Below are positions 46,612-55,181 of a stretch of DNA of 64,000 bases, piece by piece (within the stretch, counting starts at the first letter, position 1; every line of letters starts with the position of its first letter). Source of the stretch: Clostridium saudiense (GTDB lineage Bacteria; Bacillota; Clostridia; Clostridiales; Clostridiaceae); NCBI RefSeq assembly GCF_000577815.1, contig NZ_CBYM010000004.1:62001-126000 (forward strand), written 5' to 3'. Made by a program: the position numbers and the translations under genes. Under the pieces are notes generated by a model. The model did not search any database and was not told where the DNA came from. It saw only the letters and a program-made list of their open reading frames with translations.

Positions 46612-47433
46612 TTAAATCCAATTTACATTAGCTTCTTTTCTAGGAACAGTTCTCTTATATCTAACATCTGGATATCCAATAACTAAGCAAGAAACTATTG
46701 TATTACCATCCTTAATTCCAAGTAAATCTAAAATTTCTTTATTGTCTTTAGATGCAATTAATAAAAATCCACTAAAGAAAGTACCAAGTCCTAAAGCATC
46801 TGTCATAAGCTCCATATTAGAAGAAGCTAATCCACCATTAATAGGATTTGGAGTAGTAACAAATATTACTGATGGTGCATTAAAAAATATTCTATCATTT
46901 TTTAAAGGATCTTCTTTGAATTGATTATAACTATGAATCCACATATTTGCATATCTTTTTAAATGCTCAGTTTCAGGAGTTAAGTTAGCTAATATATATT
47001 CTCCTTTTTTCTTTAAGCTTTCATAAGCTAATTCTCTAAGTTCATGTAATTTATCTGTAACTACAGTATAAGAAACATCTTGGCTATTAGTAGAGGTTTG
47101 AGTGAACCTTCCAGCTTCAATAATTTGTTTTAGTTTTTCCTTTTCTACTGGAATATTTTTAAATCGTCTAACACTTCTTCTAAATTTAATAAAGTTTAAA
47201 AGATTTTCAGCTTCTACAGTGAAAGTTTCTTTATTATAAGGTTTTACTTCAGACATATTATAATCATCAGTTGAAACAGCATCTACAGGACAGACTGCAA
47301 CACAGTGAGCACATTTTATACAACCTTCATTATTTATATCAGCTTTACCATCTTTTAATGAAATAACACGTGTAGGACAATCTTGAATACATTGTCTACA
47401 AGCGATACATTTTTCTCTATCTACTTTAAACAT
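46612..47433 (-). CDS. Ferredoxin-nitroreductase fusion protein
   Basis: 273 aa. Two [4Fe-4S] motifs at the N-terminus (CIACRQCIQDCP, residues 9-20, and CIKCAHCVAVCP, about 38-49) are followed by an FMN nitroreductase domain (FIKFRRSVRRFKNIPV from about 80, GRFTQTSTNSQDVSYTVV, and C-terminal LGTFFSGFLLIAS and VIGYPDVRYKRTVPRK). Likely reduces nitro, quinone or similar substrates with ferredoxin-like electrons. Divergently transcribed from a LysR-type regulator gene, which probably controls it. GAGGAG before the ATG on the reverse strand. Confidence 0.92.
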   Translation of the reverse strand: MFKVDREKCIACRQCIQDCPTRVISLKDGKADINNEGCIKCAHCVAVCPVDAVSTDDYNMSEVKPYNKETFTVEAENLLNFIKFRRSVRRFKNIPVEKEKLKQIIEAGRFTQTSTNSQDVSYTVVTDKLHELRELAYESLKKKGEYILANLTPETEHLKRYANMWIHSYNQFKEDPLKNDRIFFNAPSVIFVTTPNPINGGLASSNMELMTDALGLGTFFSGFLLIASKDNKEILDLLGIKDGNTIVSCLVIGYPDVRYKRTVPRKEANVNWI

Positions 47434-47594
47434 ATAAACACACTCCTCTTTTATATTTTTATAGTTAGTATTTTTTGACTTTTATATTCATAAAATTTAT
47501 AATTAATCCATTAGTTAATAAAAAGTAATGAATCAATATTGATATTATAGCACTATTTATTAGAGTAGGTCTAATTCAATATATTCATAAATGT

Positions 47595-47609
47595 ATAACT
47601 AAAAGTTAT
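47595..47609. promoter_or_regulatory. LysR-type operator candidate
   Basis: ATAACT-AAA-AGTTAT, a perfect dyad that contains T-N11-A, lies in the 334-base gap between the divergent nitroreductase and LysR genes. The rest of the gap is AT-rich with no gene. Confidence 0.5.
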
Positions 47610-47767
47610 AGATTTGTTTTGAAGTTAAGGATATATATATAAATTAAAATAAAGTTTTAGATTAATTTACACAATATGTAGTAGTTATATTAATGGAATT
47701 AAGAGTATTATAAATTTAAGTTATATTCCTTTAACAAATTAGATAAAAATCAGTAGGAGATATAAAA

Positions 47768-48646
47768 ATGAATTTACAACAATTACAATATTTTAAAGTG
47801 ATTTCACAAACAAAGAATTTTACTACAGCATCAAATATATTATCAATAACTCAGCCTGCTTTAAGTAAAGCAATTTCAAAATTAGAAGAAGAATTAGATG
47901 TACAACTATTTGAAAGAGAAGGTCGTAATATAAAAATAACTAAATATGGAGAAGTATTTTTAAAATATGCAGAATCAGCATTAAATGATATTGAAAAAGG
48001 CATAGAGAAAATACATGATATGAAAACAAATAATGGTAATATTATTTCAATAGCATCAACTTATTGTATAGGAGCGACATTTATTCCATTTTTAATAAGT
48101 AATTTTATAAATTCACATATTCAAACAAGATTTAATTTTAATAATCAAAGTACAGAAGAAATTTTTAAAGATTTAAAGTATGAAAGAGTAGATTTGGGGT
48201 TTTTTGATAGTATTGAAAAGATTGATAAGTATTCAGAAATAGAAACAATATTAGTTAAGAAAGAGGAGTATGTTTTAATAGTACCTAAAAATCATCATTT
48301 AGCAAATAGGGAGGAAGTTGAGCTGAAAGAGTTAAAAGATGAGTATTTTATAGCTTATAATGATAGGAATAATGAGAAAAAAATATCTTATTCAGAACTT
48401 ATAGGATATACACCTAAAATAGCAGTTGAGCCAACAGAAGCAACTATGCTTGCAAGTTTAGTTGCTGCAGGAGCAGGAATTGCAATAATTTTAAATACAC
48501 CAATGATAAATACTAATAAGCTATCTATTATAAAAATAAAGGATTATATTGGACGTAAGAATATTTATATGGGATGGAATAGAAATTCATATTACTCGAA
48601 AACTATAGAAGAGTTTAAAAAGTATGTAATTAAAGATTTGAAATAA
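47768..48646 (+). CDS. LysR family transcriptional regulator
   Basis: 292 aa. N-terminal HTH (MNLQQLQYFKVISQTKNFTTASNILSITQPALSKAISKLEEELDVQLFER) and a C-terminal periplasmic-binding-like effector domain (about 90-290, with SIASTYCIGATFIPFL and LVAAGAGIAIILNTP). Divergent from the ferredoxin-nitroreductase gene, with a T-N11-A dyad between them. Ligand unknown. TAGGAGAT precedes the ATG. Confidence 0.93.
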   Translation: MNLQQLQYFKVISQTKNFTTASNILSITQPALSKAISKLEEELDVQLFEREGRNIKITKYGEVFLKYAESALNDIEKGIEKIHDMKTNNGNIISIASTYCIGATFIPFLISNFINSHIQTRFNFNNQSTEEIFKDLKYERVDLGFFDSIEKIDKYSEIETILVKKEEYVLIVPKNHHLANREEVELKELKDEYFIAYNDRNNEKKISYSELIGYTPKIAVEPTEATMLASLVAAGAGIAIILNTPMINTNKLSIIKIKDYIGRKNIYMGWNRNSYYSKTIEEFKKYVIKDLK

Positions 48647-48691
48647 AAGGTATTACATTAGTAAATATAAAGAAGAAAGAGAAAAAATATA

Positions 48692-49184
48692 ATGAATATA
48701 ATTGTTAGAAAATATGAAGAAAAATACTTAGAGGAAATGATTAAAATATGGAATGAAGTAGTTGAAACAGGAATAGCATTTCCTCAGATGGAGACTTTAT
48801 CATTGAATTCAGCAAAGAATTTTTTTGATGAATAAACATATACGGCAATTGCAATTGATGAAGAAAAGTCAGAAGTGTTAGGATTATATATTTTACATCC
48901 TAATAATGTAGGAAGATGTGGTCATATATGTAATTCAAGTTATGCTGTAAAAAAAAGACTGTAGGGGCCTACATATTGGTGAAAAACTTGTAATTGATTC
49001 TTTAGAACAAGGAAAAAAATATGGCTTTAGAATAATTCGATTTAATGCGGTAGTGGCAAGTAATATACATGCAAGAAATTTATATGAACGTTTAGGATTT
49101 AAACAATTGGGGGTTATACCGGAGGGATTCTTAATGGAGGATGGACATTATGAAGATATTTGTCCATATTATAGAGAATTATAA
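48692..49184 (+). pseudogene. GNAT acetyltransferase pseudogene (nonsense plus frameshift)
   Basis: Reading from ATG 48692 gives MNIIVRKYEEKYLEEMIKIWNEVVETGIAFPQ.., an N-acetyltransferase of about 163 aa, but codon 48 is TAA (48833-48835). The same frame continues TYTAIAIDEEKSEVLGLYILHPNNVGRCGHICNSSYAVKKRL to a TAG at 48962. There a frameshift is needed to enter RGLHIGEKLVIDSLEQGKKYGFRIIRFNAV..NLYERLGF, with a normal stop at 49184. Two independent lesions across conserved GNAT motifs indicate decay; a sequencing error would have to occur twice. Confidence 0.85.
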
Positions 49185-49261
49185 AAAGGAGATGTTATGG
49201 ATAAAAGGTATCAATACTAAATAATATAAAGTATTTATATAAATAATAAAGAAAAAATAGT

Positions 49262-49296
49262 AACTGTGAAACTTTAAGTTTTACAGTTATTTTTAT
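49262..49296 (+). terminator. Terminator after the GNAT pseudogene
   Basis: AACTGTGAAACTT / AAGTTTTACAGTT with ATTTTTAT following. Confidence 0.75.
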
Positions 49297-49427
49297 AAAT
49301 AGGTAAGGGTAAATTTAGTTGGTATAAATTTGAATTAAGTAATATTTTTACAAAATATTAATGTATAATTATTTATAAGAATATCTATATCATTTATTAA
49401 GTGAATTATATTATGGGGGTATATATT

Positions 49428-49616
49428 ATGAATTACAAATTAACTAGGAATTTGTGGATAATTTCTGGGGTGCTTTTTTTTATAACTTGTATAATAAATA
49501 TTTTTAGTAAAAGGACATTTGCTTTGATTTTATTAGACATAGTTGTAGTTATTTTATCTTTTATAAATGCTTATATTCAACATAAAAAAATATATCAAAA
49601 CAAAGATAAGGAGTAA
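49428..49616 (+). CDS. Small membrane protein (62 aa)
   Basis: Two membrane helices (LWIISGVLFFITCIINIF and FALILLDIVVVILSFINAYI) and a short basic tail. The ATG at 49428 follows GGGGG by 9 bases; the earlier in-frame GTG at 49401 has no ribosome site. The gene ends 16 bases before the next small membrane protein's start, so the two form an operon. No family recognised. Confidence 0.6.
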   Translation: MNYKLTRNLWIISGVLFFITCIINIFSKRTFALILLDIVVVILSFINAYIQHKKIYQNKDKE

Positions 49617-49632
49617 AAAGGGAGGGGTTATT

Positions 49633-49920
49633 TTGAAATCATTAAAAGTTATTAGTGCAATAGAATTAGTATTAATGGTGTGTAGTACAATAATTAATAT
49701 TTTAGGATATGCTGATAGAATATCAATGTCTTATGTTAGAATTTTATTTCTTATTGTAATTTTATGTGGGATGATTATAAATTTCCTAATAGTAAGAGAG
49801 CAAAGAAAGAACTTAAAAAAATCTAATCCTGAAAATAAAAGTGTATTATTATTACTAGTTGTACTTATAATAGGGACAAGTTGGATAGTATCATATGGAT
49901 TTGCAATATTCTCGAAATAG
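49633..49920 (+). CDS. Small membrane protein (95 aa)
   Basis: Three hydrophobic helices (VISAIELVLMVCSTIINIL, ILFLIVILCGMIINFLIV, VLLLLVVLIIGTSWIVSYGFAIF) separated by a short basic loop. The start is TTG 49633, 5 bases after GGGAGGGG; the open frame reaches back into the upstream gene but has no start signal there. Paired with the 62-aa membrane protein. Function unknown. Confidence 0.6.
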   Translation: MKSLKVISAIELVLMVCSTIINILGYADRISMSYVRILFLIVILCGMIINFLIVREQRKNLKKSNPENKSVLLLLVVLIIGTSWIVSYGFAIFSK

Positions 49921-50177
49921 GTATTAATAAAAATTTAAATGCTAGCAATGTAGTATAGTGATATTTAGTTTTTCCTTTTGAATGTATCTATAAATTTATA
50001 CTAAAGTACCATTTTAGTTAGAATGTTTAATGTTATATGAAAATAATGTATAATGTAAAAAACAATTTTTTATAATAGGTTAACTTATATTAATTAAATG
50101 ATACAAAAGTACCTCTAGAAGGGATAGATTAATATTTAAATCAATCTATTGTGAGTTAAAATAAAAGGAGAGCAGTT

Positions 50178-50807
50178 ATGGAAATTAGGTTAGAGCAATT
50201 AGTAGTAAGATTAGAGCAAAAAGATGATTATAGAGAAGTAGAAAATCTAACAAGAGAAGCATTTTGGGATGTATATCGACCAGGATGTAGTGAACATTTA
50301 GTATTGCATAAATTGAGAAATGCAAAATCATTTATTAGTGATTTAGATTATGTTTTTGTAGTAGATAAGAAAATTATAGCTAATATTGTTTATACAAAGA
50401 TGTTTAATGAGAAGGGTGAAATGCTTAATGATGTAATTGCCTTTGGACCAATTAGTGTACATCCTGAATATCAAAAAAGAGGTATAGGGAAGAAGATAAT
50501 TGAAATATCAATAAATAGGGCAAAAGAACTAGGGTATAAGGCAGTTCTTATTACTGGAAATGATAAGTTTTATAATCCATTAGGATTTGAAGGGGCATAT
50601 AAGTATGGAGTTACTTTGCCAGGAATGTCTGTAGAGGATAAGGCAGAATTTTTTATGGCAATGGAATTAGAAAAAGGTTATTTATCAAAGCATAGTGGAG
50701 TTTATAATTTTGATTCTTTATTTAATGTTACTGATGAGGAGTTAGAGAAATTCGAATTAGAATTTCCAAAGAAAGAAAAAAGGGAGCCAAGAGATACTGA
50801 TTTATAA
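50178..50807 (+). CDS. GNAT family N-acetyltransferase
   Basis: 209 aa. GNAT core: VVRLEQKDDYREVENLTREAFW (start), FGPISVHPEYQKRGIGKKIIE (acetyl-CoA motif A, about residues 95-115), AVLITGNDKFYNPLGFEGAYKYGV. This is the YhbS-like branch with the VTGNPxFYxPLGF pattern. The C-terminus is charged. Substrate unknown. AAGGAGAG precedes the ATG; an imperfect dyad ATAGATT / AATCTAT lies upstream at about 50123-50150. Confidence 0.85.
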   Translation: MEIRLEQLVVRLEQKDDYREVENLTREAFWDVYRPGCSEHLVLHKLRNAKSFISDLDYVFVVDKKIIANIVYTKMFNEKGEMLNDVIAFGPISVHPEYQKRGIGKKIIEISINRAKELGYKAVLITGNDKFYNPLGFEGAYKYGVTLPGMSVEDKAEFFMAMELEKGYLSKHSGVYNFDSLFNVTDEELEKFELEFPKKEKREPRDTDL

Positions 50808-50857
50808 AAACGGATGGTTATAAATAAGCAATAGAGGTTTTAAAAGAGGGGTAATAC

Positions 50858-51703
50858 ATGAAAAATATAGGATATTATAATGGGGAATATGGATTAATAG
50901 AAGAAGTAAAAATACCAATGCTTGATAGAGGAATTTATTTTGGAGATGGGATTTATGAAGCTACATTTTCGATAGGTAATAAAATATTTGCATTAGATGA
51001 TCATTTGGACAGATTATATAGCAGTGTATCATTATTAGATATTAATTTACCTTTTACTAGAACAGAAATAATTAATATATTGGAAGAATTAAATAGTAAG
51101 GTTGATTCAAAAGTAAAGTTTATATATTGGCAAGTAACAAGGGGGACAGCACCTAGAAAGCATATATATAATAAAGAAATAAAGGGCAATCTTTATATAA
51201 CAATAACTCCATTTGGTGAAGTTAAGGATTATGAAAAAAAGCTTAAGCTTATTACTGTTGAAGATACTAGATTTTTACATTGTAATATAAAAACATTGAA
51301 TTTAATTCCAAATGTTATGGCTTCTCAAAAAGCAGATGAAGCTGGATGTGATGAAGCGGTTTTTCATAGAGGAGATATAGTAACTGAAGCATCACATAGT
51401 AATGTTCATATAATAAAAGATGGTGTATTTAAAACTCACCCAACTGATAATTATATTTTGCCTGGTATTTCAAGAAAACATATAATTGAAATTTGTAAGA
51501 ATAATAATATTAAGGTTGATGAAACAGCATTTATAGTAAAGGAAATGATGGAAGCAGATGAGGTATTAGTAACTAGTTCAAGTAAATTAATAGTACCTGC
51601 TTGTGAAATCGATGGAATAAAGGTTGGGGGAAAAGCCCCTAATATAGTTAAATTACTTCAAGATGAATATTATAAAAAGGTTGATTTAGAAACAAGTTTG
51701 TAA
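50858..51703 (+). CDS. dat: Class IV aminotransferase, probable D-amino-acid transaminase
   Basis: 281 aa fold-type IV PLP enzyme. YYNGEY and DRGIYFGDGIYEATFS at the start, PLP-lysine in HCNIKTLNLIPNVMAS (about residue 146), DEAVFHRGDIVTEASHSNVHII and ILPGISRKHIIEI. Length and the RGIYFGDGIYE motif match bacterial D-alanine transaminases (Dat), which make D-glutamate/D-alanine; a branched-chain aminotransferase is the less likely alternative. AGAGGGG precedes the ATG. A terminator follows. Confidence 0.85.
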   Translation: MKNIGYYNGEYGLIEEVKIPMLDRGIYFGDGIYEATFSIGNKIFALDDHLDRLYSSVSLLDINLPFTRTEIINILEELNSKVDSKVKFIYWQVTRGTAPRKHIYNKEIKGNLYITITPFGEVKDYEKKLKLITVEDTRFLHCNIKTLNLIPNVMASQKADEAGCDEAVFHRGDIVTEASHSNVHIIKDGVFKTHPTDNYILPGISRKHIIEICKNNNIKVDETAFIVKEMMEADEVLVTSSSKLIVPACEIDGIKVGGKAPNIVKLLQDEYYKKVDLETSL

Positions 51704-51722
51704 AATTAAAAAAATAATCAGA

Positions 51723-51763
51723 GCTTAGATAATGTAGAAATATATTTATCTAAGCATTTTTTA
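51723..51763 (+). terminator. Terminator of the aminotransferase gene
   Basis: GCTTAGATAA / TTATCTAAGC with ATTTTTTA. Confidence 0.85.
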
Positions 51764-51942
51764 TTGGAGTTATTTAATTTGAGATTTTTATAATAAGTTT
51801 ATTTTATAAATAAGGTTGAAATAAAAAAATAATATATATAAGTCAAAATAGTATAGAAAAAAGTAAGAATATTCTATATTTATTATGAAAATATGATGAT
51901 AGAATTAATACATAGATAAGGTTTAGGTGAACAAATGGTTCT

Positions 51943-51956
51943 TGTAAACGTTATAT
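51943..51956 (+). promoter_or_regulatory. CcpA-binding cre site candidate
   Basis: TGTAAACGTTATAT matches 13 of 14 positions of the cre consensus TGWAARCGYTWNCW and lies 19 bases before the sugar-binding protein gene, where CcpA would repress when glucose is present. Confidence 0.6.
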
Positions 51957-51974
51957 AGATAGGGGGAGTTTTAT

Positions 51975-53294
51975 ATGAGTAAAGTATTAAAAAGGGTATC
52001 AGCTATTTTATTATCAATGGCAATGGTTTCAAGTGTATTTGTAGGGTGTAGCAATGATTCAACTTCAACAAGTTCAGATTCAGTTTCAACAGGTGAAAAG
52101 ACAAAACTTACATTATGGCATATCCAAACAGGTAAAGCTATAGATATTTTACACGGATCAGCAGAAAGGTTTATGGAAGAAAATCCACAATATGAAGTTG
52201 AAGTTGTAGATATGACTAATGATTCGTATAAACAAAAATTATCATTAGCAATGAGTTCAAATCAAACACCAGATGTGTATGTGCAATGGGGAGGAGCTAA
52301 TTTAGCTACTTATGTTGATGCAGGTCAATGTGCAGATATTACTGAATTTATGGAGAAAGATAATTATAAAGATAAATTTATAGATGCAGGTATACAACAA
52401 TGTACTTATAATGGAAAAATATATGCTGTTCCTGTTGAAAATGTATCCGTTGCAGGATTCTTCTACAATAAAGAGGTTTTTGAAAAGTATGGTTTAGAAG
52501 AACCTAAGACAATTAGTGATTTAGAAGCTATATGTGAAAAGTTAAAATCAGAAGGTGTTGCACCATTTGCGTTAGCTAATTCAACTAAGTGGACCGGATC
52601 AATGTACTTTATGTATTTAGCAACACGTTATGGTGGGCTTTCTCCATTTGAAGAAGCAGTTTTAGGAGATGGGTCATTTGAAAATGAAGCATTTGAATAT
52701 GCAGGAAATAAAATTCAAGAATGGGTTAAAGCTGGATATTTTAATGAAGGTTTTAATGGAATGGATGATGATAGTGGACAAGCAAGACAATTGTTATATA
52801 AGGGAGAAGCAGCAATGGATTTAATGGGATCTTGGTTTAGTGGAACAGTAATAGGTGAAAATCCAGATTTTATGGACAAGCTTGGTTTTTTCCCATTCCC
52901 AGAGCTAGAAGACTCTACTGAAGATCAAAGTTTATGTATTGGAACCATTGGTGATAACTTATATTCAATTTCTGAAAGTTGTAAAGATAAAGAAGGTGCA
53001 TTTAAATTAATTCAAAGTTTATTAGATGATGAAGCGTTAAAAGAACGTGAAGAGTATGGAAAAATTATACCTTTAAAAAGTTTTGAGGCTAAAGATGATT
53101 TAACTCAAAAAATATTAGATACAGTAAATGAAGCTACAGGTGTTCAATTATGGTATGATCAATCTTTACCTGCAGAAGTTGCTGAGGTACACAAATCCAC
53201 TTCTCAAGAAATCTTTGGATTGACTATGACTCCAGAAGAAGCAAATAAAGAGTTGCAAAGTGCAATGGAATCATATATAGCGAAGAATAAGTAG
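51975..53294 (+). CDS. ABC transporter sugar-binding lipoprotein (CUT1 family)
   Basis: 439 aa extracellular solute-binding protein. Lipoprotein signal with lipobox VFVGC (Cys about residue 25), a Ser/Thr linker, then the family-1 fold (KLTLWHIQTGKAIDILHGSAERFMEENPQYEVEVV, PDVYVQWGG, YAVPVENVSVAGFFYNKEVFEKYG). First gene of an operon with two permease genes; cre site upstream. The tie to oligosaccharides rests on the downstream GH3 and YesMN genes. RBS AGGGGGAG. Confidence 0.92.
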   Translation: MSKVLKRVSAILLSMAMVSSVFVGCSNDSTSTSSDSVSTGEKTKLTLWHIQTGKAIDILHGSAERFMEENPQYEVEVVDMTNDSYKQKLSLAMSSNQTPDVYVQWGGANLATYVDAGQCADITEFMEKDNYKDKFIDAGIQQCTYNGKIYAVPVENVSVAGFFYNKEVFEKYGLEEPKTISDLEAICEKLKSEGVAPFALANSTKWTGSMYFMYLATRYGGLSPFEEAVLGDGSFENEAFEYAGNKIQEWVKAGYFNEGFNGMDDDSGQARQLLYKGEAAMDLMGSWFSGTVIGENPDFMDKLGFFPFPELEDSTEDQSLCIGTIGDNLYSISESCKDKEGAFKLIQSLLDDEALKEREEYGKIIPLKSFEAKDDLTQKILDTVNEATGVQLWYDQSLPAEVAEVHKSTSQEIFGLTMTPEEANKELQSAMESYIAKNK

Positions 53295-53371
53295 TGATAA
53301 AGAAAAATTAACTGTTATGGGTAAAGCAGATAGATATGTTTTACCCATAATAATTTGAGGGAGGAAATAAA

Positions 53372-54274
53372 ATGGAAGTCGGTAAAGGAAGTTTAAAAAA
53401 GAAAAGAGAAAAATCAATAAGAAATGCTTCAATTATTTTTTTATTACCTGCATTACTTTTTTTAATTGTTTATATAGCATATCCGATATTTTATTCATTC
53501 AAGACTAGTTTTTATAGTTGGAATGGAATATCAGCTGGTAAAGTATTTATAGCTCTTGACAATTGGAGAGAATTATTAATGGATTCTACCTTTAGAAAAT
53601 CGTTTTCAAATAACATAATTATTATGATTTTATCTATCATAATTCAATTGCCTATAGGAATGGCACTTGCTACATTTTTAGATTTTAAAGGAAAAAAAGC
53701 AAACATATTTAAGATAATATGGTTTATACCAATGCTAATGTCATCAGTAGCAATTGGATACTTATTCAAATATGCTTTAGATGCAAACTCAGGAATAATT
53801 TCAGGGGTTTCAAAATTATTTGGTGGACCTGCTATTGATTTATTAGGAAATCCAAAAACTGCACTTATTACAATATCTGTTGCAATATGCTGGCAATTCA
53901 TTCCTTTTTATATGGTTTATTTTTTAGCAGCTTATAGTAGTTTACCATCTGATGTATATGAAGCGGCAATAATAGATGGAGCTACAAAGGGACAATATTT
54001 TTGGAAAGTTGCACTTCCTATGATGAAGCCATCTATTAAGAGTGCAATTATACTTTCTATGGTTGGATCTTTAAAATATTTTGATTTAATTTATGTAATG
54101 ACTGGTGGTGGACCAGGTACTTCATCAGAGTTAATGGCCACATATATGTATAAAACTGCATTTTCATCACAAAGGATGGGGTATGGATCAACAATAGCCT
54201 GTGGAATGTTTATTTTAATAACAGTAATTTCACTAGTTACAATGAAAATATTAAATAGAAATGGAGATGAGTAA
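53372..54274 (+). CDS. Sugar ABC transporter permease (MalF-like)
   Basis: 300 aa, six membrane helices, first at about residues 21-42 (IIFLLPALLFLIVYIAYPI). EAAIIDGATKGQYFWKVALPMMKPSI (about 197) is the EAA loop that contacts the ATPase. MalF-type partner for the next permease. GAGGGAGG before the ATG. No ATPase gene is present in this cluster, so a shared MsmK/MsmX-like ATPase must be encoded elsewhere. Confidence 0.94.
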   Translation: MEVGKGSLKKKREKSIRNASIIFLLPALLFLIVYIAYPIFYSFKTSFYSWNGISAGKVFIALDNWRELLMDSTFRKSFSNNIIIMILSIIIQLPIGMALATFLDFKGKKANIFKIIWFIPMLMSSVAIGYLFKYALDANSGIISGVSKLFGGPAIDLLGNPKTALITISVAICWQFIPFYMVYFLAAYSSLPSDVYEAAIIDGATKGQYFWKVALPMMKPSIKSAIILSMVGSLKYFDLIYVMTGGGPGTSSELMATYMYKTAFSSQRMGYGSTIACGMFILITVISLVTMKILNRNGDE

Positions 54275-54277
54275 TTT

Positions 54278-55120
54278 ATGAGAAAACAGGTTTCAAAGAA
54301 AAGTAGACTTATTAGTGTTATCGTTGGAATTCTAGCAGTTATTTGGCTTATAATTACATTTGTTCCATTTATGTTTATGTTGTTTGCTGCACTTAAAGAA
54401 CAATTTGAGTTAATGATGGGCGGTGTATTTGATTTACCAAAGAAATTTTATTTAGGTAACTTTATAGAAGTATTCCAAGGAAATATTTATAACTATTTTA
54501 AGAATAGTATTATTGTACTGGTGGTTTCATTGGTAATTTTATTGGCATTAAGTGCATGTGCAGCATATCCATTGTCAAGATTTAAATTTAAATTAAATAA
54601 GCCAATATATGGTATAATAGTAGCGTGTATGTCAGTTCCTATTCATGTAACATTATTACCAATATTTATGATGGCAATAAAAACAGGTATGTACGATAAA
54701 ATATGGGCATTAATTGGGCCATATGTAGCATTTAATTTGCCGATATCTGTATTTATATTAGTAACATTTATGAGTAACATACCTAAAGAACTAGAAGAGG
54801 CGGCTGAAATAGATGGATGTAATAAATATCGAATATTTTATAATGTAATGTTGCCATTATCTAAACCTGGTTTAGTGACATTAGCTATATATAATGGTGT
54901 AGCAATATGGAATGAATTTAGTTTTGCACTTGTATTAACACAATCTACTAAAAATAGAACATTACCTTTGGCATTATGGGAATATCAAGGTCAATATACA
55001 ATGAATGTACCAATGATAATGGCAGTATTGACAATATCAATGTTACCAATGTTAGTAGCATTTGCAATAGGGCAAGATAAGTTAATTAAGGGTATGATGG
55101 CAGGAGCAGTAAAAGGATAA
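54278..55120 (+). CDS. Sugar ABC transporter permease (MalG-like)
   Basis: 280 aa, six membrane helices. The EAA loop is EEAAEIDGCNKYRIFYNVMLPLSKPGL (about residue 171). The C-terminal GQDKLIKGMMAGAVKG is the usual end of MalG-type subunits. Starts 3 bases after the first permease gene (stop TAA then TTT-ATG), so translationally coupled. Confidence 0.94.
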   Translation: MRKQVSKKSRLISVIVGILAVIWLIITFVPFMFMLFAALKEQFELMMGGVFDLPKKFYLGNFIEVFQGNIYNYFKNSIIVLVVSLVILLALSACAAYPLSRFKFKLNKPIYGIIVACMSVPIHVTLLPIFMMAIKTGMYDKIWALIGPYVAFNLPISVFILVTFMSNIPKELEEAAEIDGCNKYRIFYNVMLPLSKPGLVTLAIYNGVAIWNEFSFALVLTQSTKNRTLPLALWEYQGQYTMNVPMIMAVLTISMLPMLVAFAIGQDKLIKGMMAGAVKG

Positions 55121-55181
55121 GAAAAATATGTCCAAGTATTTTAAAGTATACATTTAATATTAAATGAAAGGTTTATGAATT

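Noticed and set aside
48692..49184. Programmed frameshift in the GNAT gene
   Set aside because: There is also an upstream in-frame TAA and no slippery site plus pseudoknot arrangement, so decay is simpler.
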